Positions 10,095-18,146 of a DNA stretch of 64,000 nucleotides are shown piece after piece. A program made the position numbers and the translations under genes. The notes beneath the pieces were generated by a model. That model was not told the origin of the DNA. It saw nothing but the letters and a program-made list of their open reading frames with translations, and ran no database searches. Origin of the DNA: Muribaculaceae bacterium Isolate-037 (Harlan) (lineage in GTDB: Bacteria; Bacteroidota; Bacteroidia; Bacteroidales; Muribaculaceae); NCBI GenBank assembly GCA_003762615.1, contig RIAZ01000019.1, positions 33,280 through 97,279 on the forward strand. Reading direction: 5' to 3'. Positions within the stretch are counted from its first letter, which is position 1, and each line of letters begins with the position of its first letter.

Positions 10095-10172
10095 ACGTTT
10101 TCAAGGTTTAGAATACCTATGAAATACACGTTTTCAAGGATATTAATGCTGCAAAAATACACGTTTTCAAGG
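10095..10172 (-). repeat. Three direct repeats, 33-bp period, upstream of the ATPase gene
   Basis: The 12-mer ACGTTTTCAAGG (plus strand) occurs at 10095-10106, 10128-10139 and 10161-10172, exactly 33 bp apart. The second and third copies extend to ATACACGTTTTCAAGG. The array ends 11 bp before the ATPase start codon. Read on the minus strand, a -7 box TATTTTTG lies at 10159-10152 next to the outermost copy, so at least two copies would be in the 5' leader. Confidence 0.9.
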
Positions 10173-10292
10173 GATAAACAAAATTTTTCTGTAAAATTGA
10201 TTTATAAGAAATGCCATTATTAGACAATCTATTTGAGAAATAACTCAATTTCCATAGTACTTCGTAGGGATTGTCTTGTTTTTTCATGTTAT

Positions 10293-11582
10293 TCAATCTT
10301 TTAAACATGAAAGAGGTATTACTTTTACCCCATCTGGTCGTGTGTAGGCAATAGGTCCCCCGGTAATCACAAGCAATAAATCTGGTTCTCGCATTTTTAA
10401 TTGAGTTTCTGTTTCATTCTTTTTCTTTACAAGATCTTTGATCTCAAGGAGATGTTTTGCGCCCATGTCAATTTCAGCACTTCCAAGTTTGAACTCAATC
10501 AATGCATATCGTCCATCATCAAGATGCAGCACAGCATCTGCTTCAAGGTCGTATCGATCATGATAATATGATATGGAGCCATACGAAGCCTGGGAGTATG
10601 CACGCAAATCCCTAATAGCCATACACTCAAAAATGAATCCATAGGTTTTTAAATCCATCTGTAAGTATTGCGGAGATAACCCTAAAGCTGCTACAGCAAT
10701 AGATGGATCAGTGAATCCTCTTTTTTTACCTCTTCGAATCGCCGTTGCTGAGCGAACAGCTGGAGACCATGAATCAATGTCTTGAATTACAAATAATTTT
10801 TCCAATGCTGATACATAGCTATCAAAAGTCGGTTCCGTGCAACTTTCAGTAGTTGCTGATACATCCTTGATCATTTTGCTTTTCTTTGCAAGAGTCGAGA
10901 TATTTCGAGCGTATGACCTTAATATTTCACGTGCTAACTTTTCGTTTCGATCTACCCCATCAATTGTAGATATGTCGGTAGCACAAACGCTTTGTACGTA
11001 ATTCTTTGCCACAAGTAATTGTGCTTTGGTCGATGTTCCCAATAATGTGGCTGGCCAACCTCCTCGGCAGGATGCGAATATGAGCTGTATTAAATCAAGT
11101 TTTGATTTTTTACCATCAATGACTAAGTTAGGATTATCGAATAATTCGTTCAAAGATATTTCACCTGTTGATTCCCCTGATTCCCAAAGACTCATGGGAA
11201 GCATTCTGATTCGTGCGATACGCCCAGTGCCGGAATGTAAAATTTTTGATTTATCCACAGAATTGGAACCAGTCAAGATAAATTGTCCTACTTTTTGACG
11301 TTCATCTACAACAGTCCTTACGGCATCCCATAGTAAGGGTGCGTCTTGCCATTCATCTATAAGCCGAGGGGTAGCTCCTTCTAAGAGAAGAGATGGACGA
11401 GTTGCTGCGGTTGCGAGATAACCATCACGTGTATCCGGATTTTGTAGTTTGAGTTCACTGTTGGCTTGTTGTTCTGCAGTTGTGGTTTTGCCGCACCACT
11501 TTGGCCCTTCAATAAGAACGGCTCCAAATGCTTCAAGATATTCTTGCAATATTTGATCTGCTATTCGGGGGAAATATAACAT
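10293..11582 (-). CDS. AAA ATPase with DUF4143/PD-(D/E)XK-like C-terminus, WCGKTT type
   Basis: The protein has 429 residues and belongs to a second subtype of the same superfamily. The P-loop GPKWCGKTT is near residues 27-35, and the Walker B region is LIDEWQDAPLLWD. A sensor-like segment GQFILTGSNSVD and RIRMLPMSLWESGESTGE follow. The C-terminal domain has LEADAVLHLDDGRYALIEFKLGS, the D...ExK pattern, and the protein ends in PDGVKVIPLSCLKD. It is a clear paralogue of the gene at 38488, which shares GAKWCGKTTTAEQQA, LWESGDSTGE and the C-terminal CLKD. It is only distantly related to the neighbour at 8737. Four 23-bp repeats lie upstream. Function is unknown. Confidence 0.9.
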   Translation of the reverse strand: MLYFPRIADQILQEYLEAFGAVLIEGPKWCGKTTTAEQQANSELKLQNPDTRDGYLATAATRPSLLLEGATPRLIDEWQDAPLLWDAVRTVVDERQKVGQFILTGSNSVDKSKILHSGTGRIARIRMLPMSLWESGESTGEISLNELFDNPNLVIDGKKSKLDLIQLIFASCRGGWPATLLGTSTKAQLLVAKNYVQSVCATDISTIDGVDRNEKLAREILRSYARNISTLAKKSKMIKDVSATTESCTEPTFDSYVSALEKLFVIQDIDSWSPAVRSATAIRRGKKRGFTDPSIAVAALGLSPQYLQMDLKTYGFIFECMAIRDLRAYSQASYGSISYYHDRYDLEADAVLHLDDGRYALIEFKLGSAEIDMGAKHLLEIKDLVKKKNETETQLKMREPDLLLVITGGPIAYTRPDGVKVIPLSCLKD

Positions 11583-11595
11583 GTTTTTTTGAGTG

Positions 11596-11603
11596 CAAAG
11601 TTA
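11596..11603 (-). promoter_or_regulatory. -7 box of the WCGKTT-type ATPase gene
   Basis: Minus-strand TAACTTTG (11603 to 11596) matches TAnnTTTG and lies 14 bp before the start codon, so the leader would be very short. The 23-bp repeats begin about 28 bp further upstream, around and beyond the expected -33 position. Confidence 0.5.
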
Positions 11604-11630
11604 ATTATTTTAAGGGATATAGCAAATTTA

Positions 11631-11715
11631 TTTTGGTTTTTTGTGGCATTTCATTTTGGTTTTTTGTGGCATTTCATTTTGGTTTTTTGTGGCATTTCAT
11701 TTTGGTTTTTTGTGG
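11631..11715 (-). repeat. Four direct repeats, 23-bp period, upstream of the WCGKTT ATPase gene
   Basis: The unit, TTTTGGTTTTTTGTGGCATT plus TCA on the plus strand, is repeated without error. Its GG is at 11635, 11658, 11681 and 11704, a period of exactly 23 bp; the last copy stops after GTGG. There are no spacers. The array is about 50 bp upstream of the ATPase start. Confidence 0.92.
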
Positions 11716-11781
11716 TTACGGAGGACTTTCAAGTTTTATGCTGTTTTCATTGTCTTTGCAGTCTGATTTGGAATAAAAGAA
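11716..11781 (-). pseudogene. Fragment of a GARRVGKS-type ATPase gene
   Basis: Minus-strand translation from 11781 gives FFYSKSDCKDNENSIKLE and then a stop. This matches FFYSNSDRNDNENRMELD, which lies just before the nuclease-like motif of the ATPase at 8737. Only about 20 codons survive. The match also holds at the DNA level. The fragment abuts the distal end of the 23-bp repeats. Nothing else recognisable was found between it and the efflux operon start at 11995. Confidence 0.65.
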
Positions 11782-11994
11782 GTGGGGATGTGCCAAATTT
11801 TTAAATGTATTTTGTTTTTATTAGCATAAGTTTGGTCAACATTAGTGCGTATAAAAGTGTTATGAATTTGTATCGCCGGCTTGTAAGCGATATGAACCGA
11901 TTCAGGTACAGGTAATGAAATAGAAAAGAATGAGGTTCAATTCATGGAATGGCCTATCGTCGGAGAAATCATAATTATCTAACGTTTAACCAAC

Positions 11995-13323
11995 ATGGGA
12001 GTCAATAGCAGTACTTTTCCAAACAAATCAACAGAAGAGGTTATCAACAAAAATCGGCACACAGAAGACTCTAACGGGTATGATGGTGGGCACAAAAAAA
12101 GAAATTTCATCATTGCCGGCATCGTTCTGTTGGCGATTGTCGCTGTAATCCTATATATATGGATGCGTCCGAAACCGCAAAATGTGGTCTTGCCGACTGT
12201 AGAAGTGGAGGAGGTAAGCACTGATAATGTCAATATATATGGTGAATACGTCGGACGTATACGAGCACAGCAGTTTGTGGAAGTACACGCCCGCGTGGAA
12301 GGGTATCTTGAAAAGATGCTCTTCAAGGAGGGTTCCTATATAAAGAAAGGACAGACGCTCTTTGTCATTGACCCTCGTCTTTACAAGGCTCACGTCGAGA
12401 AGGCGCGTGCCCAGCTCAACAAGGCACGTGCGCAACTCAACAAGGCGAAGCGCGACCTCGACCGAATCACACCTCTCCACGCACTGAATGCGGCATCCCA
12501 ACTTGACCTTGACAACGCTACAGCTGCCTACGAGAGTGCGAAAGCGGAGGCTACCGTGGCTGAGGCTGATCTGACGCAAGCTGAATTGACCTTAGGTTAC
12601 ACGCAGGTGACATCCCCCATCTCCGGATATATATCGGAAAGAGTAGCCGACATAGGTACCCTCGTCGGTCCCGGTGGCGGTAAATCGCTACTTGCCACTG
12701 TCGTGAAGAGCGACACCGTAAGGGTGGATTTCTCAATGACCGCACTCGACTATCTCCGCAGTAAGGAGCGCAACGTCAACTTGGGCGGTTCCGATCCTGA
12801 CCGGAAATGGGATTCTTTCGTGAAAATCACCCTTGCCGACGGTTCCGTCTATCCCTATCAGGGTCAGGTGGATTTCGCTGACCCACAGGTAGACCCCAAG
12901 ACTGGCACATTCTCCGTGAGGGCGGAGATGCCTAACCCCGACAGAAGTCTTCTCCCCGGTGAATTCACAAAGGTGAAGGTGCTTCTCGACGTCAGGGAGA
13001 ATGCCGTGGAGATTCCCGACAAGGCTATCGTAATTGACAAGGGTGGTGCCTACGTCTATGTGGTGCGCCCTGACAGTGTGGTGGAGAAGAGATTCATAGA
13101 GACCGGTCCGCAGACCGACAACAAGACCATAATCGAACGCGGTCTGGCGAAAGGTGAGAAGATCGTGGTGGAAGGCTACCATAAACTGTCGCATGGTATG
13201 AAGGTGAACCCTGTGACAGCAGCTCAGGAGAAGAATGGTGCCGAAGAAGTGAATGCATCGGCAAAGGATAAAGGGGATGTGGATGCCAAGGATAAAGGGA
13301 AGGAGGGTGCTGATGAAGCGTAA
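11995..13323 (+). CDS. RND efflux pump periplasmic adaptor (membrane fusion protein)
   Basis: The protein has 442 residues. A hydrophilic N-terminal stretch is followed by one anchoring helix (about 38-56). Next come the barrel-sandwich half-motif (VEVHARVEGYLEKMLFKEGSYIKKGQTLFVIDP), an alpha-hairpin rich in repeated KARAQLNKA, and the second lipoyl half (LGYTQVTSPISGYISERVADIGTLV). The beta-barrel (DFADPQVDPKTGTFSVRAEMPNPDRSLLPGEFTKV) and membrane-proximal domain complete it. This is the HlyD/AcrA-type adaptor that joins the inner-membrane RND pump to the outer-membrane channel. The C-terminal tail is Lys/Asp/Glu-rich. Its stop overlaps the pump gene by 11 bp. No local repressor gene is present, so control of the operon is not visible. 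Confidence 0.96.
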   Translation: MGVNSSTFPNKSTEEVINKNRHTEDSNGYDGGHKKRNFIIAGIVLLAIVAVILYIWMRPKPQNVVLPTVEVEEVSTDNVNIYGEYVGRIRAQQFVEVHARVEGYLEKMLFKEGSYIKKGQTLFVIDPRLYKAHVEKARAQLNKARAQLNKAKRDLDRITPLHALNAASQLDLDNATAAYESAKAEATVAEADLTQAELTLGYTQVTSPISGYISERVADIGTLVGPGGGKSLLATVVKSDTVRVDFSMTALDYLRSKERNVNLGGSDPDRKWDSFVKITLADGSVYPYQGQVDFADPQVDPKTGTFSVRAEMPNPDRSLLPGEFTKVKVLLDVRENAVEIPDKAIVIDKGGAYVYVVRPDSVVEKRFIETGPQTDNKTIIERGLAKGEKIVVEGYHKLSHGMKVNPVTAAQEKNGAEEVNASAKDKGDVDAKDKGKEGADEA

Positions 13324-16300
13324 TTTCTTTCTTGACCATCCGGTGTTCTCAATTGTGATATCCATCGTGGTATTCATAATCGGTGTCATCGGACTGATGC
13401 TTCTCCCTGTCGACCAATATCCGCAGATTGTGCCACCGGTTGTCAAGGTCAGTGCCTCCTATCCCGGAGCCGATGCCCTTACGGTCACTCAGGCAGTGGC
13501 TACCCCTATTGAGCAGGAATTGAACGGCACTCCCGGCATGATCTATATGTCGTCGTCAAGTTCAAACTCCGGCGGCTTTTCCGCCATCGTCACATTTGAT
13601 ATTGATGTCGATCCGGAGTTGGCTGCCGTGGATATCCAGAACCGAGTGAAGAAGGCGGAATCACGTCTCCCTGCCGAAGTTGTGCAGAATGGCATATCGG
13701 TGTCGAAGGAGACGGCAAGCCGACTGATGACCATCACAATCCAGTCAGACGATCCAAAGTTTGATGAAGTATATCTCAGCAACTACACCACTCTCAACGT
13801 CATTGACCCTATCCGACGCATACCGGGCGTCGGCAGTATAAGCAACGTCGGAGGCAGGTATTACGCCATGCAGATATGGGTGGATCCTGCGAAACTTGCA
13901 GATATGGGGCTTACGGTGAAGGATATACAGAATGCCTTGAAAGACCAGAACCGAGAATCTGCCGCCGGCACTCTCGGTCAGGCACCTTCGGAGAATGTTG
14001 ACATAACTATGCCGATCATCGCAAGAGGGCGTCTATCGTCAGTTGCTGAGTTTGAGGATATCGTGTTGCGTGCGGAGAGCGGCGGCTCGGTGATAAGGAT
14101 GAAGGATGTGGCGCGTGTGTCGCTTGAGGCGTCAAGCTATGCTACGGAGAGTGGTATCAACGGCGGGAATGCTGCCGTAATCAACATCAACATGCTCCCC
14201 GGAGCAAACGCCATGGAGGTGGCGGATGCCGTGAAGAGGGAGATGGAGAATATTGCAAAGGGATTTCCGGAGGGTATAACCTACGATATACCGTTTGACA
14301 TGACCACCTACATATCGGAGTCTATACATCACGTCTACAAGACATTCTTCGAGGCTCTGATACTGGTGATTCTCGTGGTCTATCTATCGCTTCAGAACTG
14401 GCGTACAACACTTATCCCAGTGATTGCCGTGCCGATCTCGCTTGTCGGCACATTCGGCGTGATGCTCATGTTCGGATTCTCCCTCAACATGCTGACTCTG
14501 CTCGGTCTTATCCTCGCCATCGGTATTGTGGTGGATGATGCGATAGTCGTCGTGGAGAATGTGGACCGACTGATGAACGAGGAGAAACTATCTCCATACG
14601 AGGCGACGGCAAAGGCGATGAGTGGTATCGGTTCGGCACTGATTGCAATGTCGCTGGTGCTCTGTGCGGTGTTTATCCCCGTGAGCTTTCTCCCCGGCAT
14701 AACCGGTCAGCTCTACCGTCAGTTCACTATCACTATCGCGGTGTCCGTCATCATATCCACGATGGTCGCGCTCACGCTGTCTCCGGTGATGTGTGCGAAG
14801 CTGCTGCGTCCGGAGACGAAGAAAAAGCGGGCGAAACTGTTCCGGCTCATCAATATCTGGCTCGGTAAGGGGAACCGATTCTATTGCGGAATGATAAGGA
14901 AGGGGTTGGCACGACCCAAGACTATGGTTGCCATCTACGTAGGGGCGATAATTCTTATCTGCGTGATGAACTACCTGATGCCGCGCAGCTTCATGTCGCA
15001 AGAGGATCAGGGTTATTTCACGGTGGAGCTTGCCCTTCCGGAGGGTGCCACAATTGAGAGGAGCCGTGAGGTGACGGAGAGGGCTATCGCTTATCTGAAG
15101 GAGGATCCCGACGTGAGATATGTGCTCAACGTGACCGGATCATCACCGCGCGTGGGCACGAATCCCGCCCATGCGCAGCTGACCGTGATTCTGAAACCAT
15201 GGGATGAGCGCGAGACGGAGGATATAACCGTTGTCCGCGAGCGCATTAGGGATCATCTTGCCGGGTATCCGGAGAGCGAGGTGTTTGTCTCTACACCTGC
15301 CATCATACCGGGTCTCGGTTCATCCGGCGGCTTTGAGATGGTACTCGAGGCGAAGGGGGATGCGACGTATCAGGATCTGCAACAGGCAGTCGACTCATTG
15401 AGGCATTATGCCGCAGCAGTGCCGGCGATTGCGAATCTGTCGGTGTCGATGCAGCCAGACATCCCGCAGCTATATTTCGATGTGGACCGCGATAAGGTGA
15501 AGATGCAGGGCATACCGGTGAGCGATATCTTCTCCACGATGAAGGCTTTCACCGGTTCGGTCTACGTCAACGACTTCAACATGTTCAACCGAATATACCG
15601 CGTCTACATACAGGCGGAGGCACCCTTCCGCGCCAACAAGGAGAATCTGAACCTCTTCTTCGTGAAGAGCACCGACAACACGATGGTGCCGATCACCTCG
15701 CTCGGTACATCTCGCTTCACCACCGGACCCGGAACTATGTCGCGCTTCAACATGTTCTATTCAGCCACCGTGTCGGGGGATGCCGCCAATGGCTACAGCA
15801 CCGGTCAGGCTATGGATGCGCTGGAGAAAATCGTCAGGGAGAAACTTCCCGAAAATATCGGGGTGGAATGGAGCGGTCTGTCATATCAGCAGAAGCATGA
15901 GAGCGGCAATACGGCTCTTGTGCTCGGTCTCGCCTTCCTGTTTGTGTTCCTCTGTCTGGCGGCGCAATATGAGAGTTGGAGTGTGCCGTTGGCAGTGATT
16001 CTGTCCTTACCCGTAGCCGGAGTGGGAGCATATCTCGGTATATGGGTATGCGGACTTGAGAACAACATCTATTTCCAGATAGGATTGGTGATGCTTGTGG
16101 GTCTGGTGGCTAAGAATGCCATTCTGATTGTGGAGTTTGCGAAGGAGGCTGTCGACAAGGGTGCGGATGCCGTGAGTGCCGCGCTTACTGCCGCACGACT
16201 GCGTTTCCGTCCTATCGTGATGACTTCGCTGGCATTCATGCTCGGACTTATACCGCTCCTTTTTGCATCCGGTCCCGGTTCTGCCGCACGCCGCGACATT

Positions 16301-16405
16301 GGCACCGGAGTATTCTTCGGTATGCTTGTGGCGATTACTGTCGGTATCCTGTTTGTACCGTTCTTTTTCGTGATGATAGAGCGTTTCGTTAGAAAAAATA
16401 AATAG
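13313..16405 (+). CDS. RND efflux transporter, inner-membrane pump (HAE1/AcrB type)
   Basis: The protein has 1030 residues. The ATG at 13313 (MKRNFFLDHPVFSIVISIVVF) gives the standard RND N-terminus; it overlaps the adaptor gene and is preceded by AAGGAGG. The porter motif is VDQYPQIVPPVVKVSASYPGA. TM4 carries GIVVDDAIVVVENV with the two Asp residues of the proton relay, and TM10 carries LVGLVAKNAILIVEFA with its conserved Lys. The family length is about 1030-1050, so this copy is complete. It exports drugs, bile salts or other amphiphiles using the proton gradient. The three-gene operon encodes a whole tripartite pump. Confidence 0.97.
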   Translation: MKRNFFLDHPVFSIVISIVVFIIGVIGLMLLPVDQYPQIVPPVVKVSASYPGADALTVTQAVATPIEQELNGTPGMIYMSSSSSNSGGFSAIVTFDIDVDPELAAVDIQNRVKKAESRLPAEVVQNGISVSKETASRLMTITIQSDDPKFDEVYLSNYTTLNVIDPIRRIPGVGSISNVGGRYYAMQIWVDPAKLADMGLTVKDIQNALKDQNRESAAGTLGQAPSENVDITMPIIARGRLSSVAEFEDIVLRAESGGSVIRMKDVARVSLEASSYATESGINGGNAAVININMLPGANAMEVADAVKREMENIAKGFPEGITYDIPFDMTTYISESIHHVYKTFFEALILVILVVYLSLQNWRTTLIPVIAVPISLVGTFGVMLMFGFSLNMLTLLGLILAIGIVVDDAIVVVENVDRLMNEEKLSPYEATAKAMSGIGSALIAMSLVLCAVFIPVSFLPGITGQLYRQFTITIAVSVIISTMVALTLSPVMCAKLLRPETKKKRAKLFRLINIWLGKGNRFYCGMIRKGLARPKTMVAIYVGAIILICVMNYLMPRSFMSQEDQGYFTVELALPEGATIERSREVTERAIAYLKEDPDVRYVLNVTGSSPRVGTNPAHAQLTVILKPWDERETEDITVVRERIRDHLAGYPESEVFVSTPAIIPGLGSSGGFEMVLEAKGDATYQDLQQAVDSLRHYAAAVPAIANLSVSMQPDIPQLYFDVDRDKVKMQGIPVSDIFSTMKAFTGSVYVNDFNMFNRIYRVYIQAEAPFRANKENLNLFFVKSTDNTMVPITSLGTSRFTTGPGTMSRFNMFYSATVSGDAANGYSTGQAMDALEKIVREKLPENIGVEWSGLSYQQKHESGNTALVLGLAFLFVFLCLAAQYESWSVPLAVILSLPVAGVGAYLGIWVCGLENNIYFQIGLVMLVGLVAKNAILIVEFAKEAVDKGADAVSAALTAARLRFRPIVMTSLAFMLGLIPLLFASGPGSAARRDIGTGVFFGMLVAITVGILFVPFFFVMIERFVRKNK

Positions 16406-16417
16406 AAAGATCTAAAG

Positions 16418-17851
16418 ATGCGATACAATTTGAAATCAAATATAATTCTGTCGGTGCTACTTGCCTGCACAATGGCGTTTGCCTCATGTTCGGGAGTGAA
16501 GGGGCTTGCGAAGCCCGACCTTCAGATGCCTTCGGCGTTCATGGACAGCCCGACCACTGATTCTCTTTCGATTGCCGATATGGATTGGTGGGAATTTTTT
16601 ACGGATGAACCGCTGAGGGAGATAATTATGCGTACTCTTGAGAATAACCGCGATATGCTCAAGGCACAGGCACGGGTTGATGAGCTTCGTGCCCTCTATG
16701 GCGTGGAGAAGGTCAACATGTTGCCTGAAATCACCGGCACGGTTGGAGCTGACCATGAGACCAATAACTATCATGGCGACGGTGTGGATAAAGATCCGGA
16801 ATTTGACCTTAAACTATCCGTAGGTTGGGAGATAAATCTATGGGGAGCCCTCACGTGGGCACGTCGTCAGAGCAAGGCGAAGTATGTGGCTACGGTGGAA
16901 GATATGCGTGCCATGCGTATGACTCTCATATCGCAGGTGGCATCCGCTTATTTCAGACTTATAGCTCTCGATAATGAGCTTGAGATCGTGCGTCAGACTC
17001 TATTGACCCGTCAGGAATCTCTTGAACAGGCACGTCTTCGTTTTGAGGGTGGTCTCACGTCGGAGACTGTATATCAGCAGGCAAAGGTGGAGTATGCCAC
17101 CACTGCATCGCTTGTGCCGAATCTTGAGAGTGAAATCAATAAGGCACGCAATGCCATAACGCTTCTGATGGGGGAATATCCGGAGAAGGAGATTCGCCGA
17201 TCGGCATTGAGCCTGTATGAGAATCTGCCGGAACGTCTTCCGGTAGGTGTGCCCTCATCACTGTTGCAGCGTCGTCCCGACCTGCGCAGGGCGCAGCAGA
17301 ACCTGGAGGCGGCTATGGCGGATGTCGGTCTGAAATATGCCAACCGTTTTCCGAATCTGAAGATCTCCTTGTCAGGAGGTCTGGAGAATGATGAGCTGTC
17401 TACTTTCTTCAAATCCCCGTGGACTTACGTGGGAGGAAACATTGCCGGACCGATTTTCGATTTCGGGCGACGTAAGAAGAAATATGAGGCTTCGAAAGCC
17501 GCCTACGAACAGGCGCGTTATTCCTACGAGCAGGCAGTGATAAGCGCATTTACTGAGGTAAGCAATGCCGTGGTAGATTACCAGAAGGCGCATGAGTCGG
17601 CATTACTGAAGTCGGAGCTTTGCGATGCCGCCACAAAATACGTGCAGCTTGCCCATGTGCAGTACCGTGGCGGAAGTCTCAACTATATAGACGTGCTCGA
17701 CGCACAGCGACGTTTCTTCGATGCCCGCATCGGACTCAGTAATGCCCTTCGCAACGAATACCTTGCCATAGTCAATCTCTATAAGGCACTCGGTGGAGGA
17801 CTTGACCCGTCGCCCAAATCCACCGCCCATTCCACATCTCCAACCCATTAG
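16418..17851 (+). CDS. Outer-membrane efflux channel lipoprotein (OprM/NodT, TolC family)
   Basis: The protein has 477 residues with a lipoprotein signal ending FASC (Cys24). Two OEP repeats are visible. The first runs from DWWEFFTDEPLREIIMRTLENNRD to RLRFEGGLTSETVYQQAKVEY. The second begins with VPSSLLQRRPDLRRAQQNLEAA, the family signature, and ends LAHVQYRGGSLNYIDVLDAQRRFFDARI. It forms the trimeric outer-membrane exit duct for the pump encoded just upstream (12 bp gap). The gene is followed by a strong terminator. Confidence 0.96.
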   Translation: MRYNLKSNIILSVLLACTMAFASCSGVKGLAKPDLQMPSAFMDSPTTDSLSIADMDWWEFFTDEPLREIIMRTLENNRDMLKAQARVDELRALYGVEKVNMLPEITGTVGADHETNNYHGDGVDKDPEFDLKLSVGWEINLWGALTWARRQSKAKYVATVEDMRAMRMTLISQVASAYFRLIALDNELEIVRQTLLTRQESLEQARLRFEGGLTSETVYQQAKVEYATTASLVPNLESEINKARNAITLLMGEYPEKEIRRSALSLYENLPERLPVGVPSSLLQRRPDLRRAQQNLEAAMADVGLKYANRFPNLKISLSGGLENDELSTFFKSPWTYVGGNIAGPIFDFGRRKKKYEASKAAYEQARYSYEQAVISAFTEVSNAVVDYQKAHESALLKSELCDAATKYVQLAHVQYRGGSLNYIDVLDAQRRFFDARIGLSNALRNEYLAIVNLYKALGGGLDPSPKSTAHSTSPTH

Positions 17852-17924
17852 TAATCCAATCTGCCTGTAATAATGGAACCGGTTGAAACTTTATTATCCC
17901 GGTGGTCCGACAATACAGATTCAA

Positions 17925-17967
17925 ACACAAAAAGCAGGTCACCATGACGGTTGCCTGCTTTTTGTGT
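17925..17967 (+). terminator. Terminator of the RND operon
   Basis: An inverted repeat ACACAAAAAGCAGG / CCTGCTTTTTGTGT with a loop of about 15 nt lies 74 bp after the channel gene. It has T-rich sequence in the right arm and can act in both directions. The rest of the 295-bp gap to the next gene holds nothing recognisable. Confidence 0.75.
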
Positions 17968-18146
17968 ATGTATGGGGTTGAAAGTTGTGTGCTGACGTGT
18001 CGGTTTACAACTTTGGCAGGGATGACAACAGAGTTGTCGGATGTTTTTATGTTATTTTGCGGAAACCGACTCATCCGGCTGTTGACTGACCTATCTTTTT
18101 GCCGGAATGTGGTCAATGCTATAGAATCAGATTGAATTTATATATC

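Noticed and set aside
10117..10308. Short minus-strand frame of 63 codons between the two ATPase genes
   Set aside because: Its end (PLKTCIF...SLKTCIS) is just the translated 33-bp repeat, and its start lies inside the neighbouring gene's 3' end.
11528..11804. Open frames rich in FWFFVAFHFGFLW over the 23-bp repeats
   Set aside because: They are translations of the repeat, without ribosome-binding site or homology.
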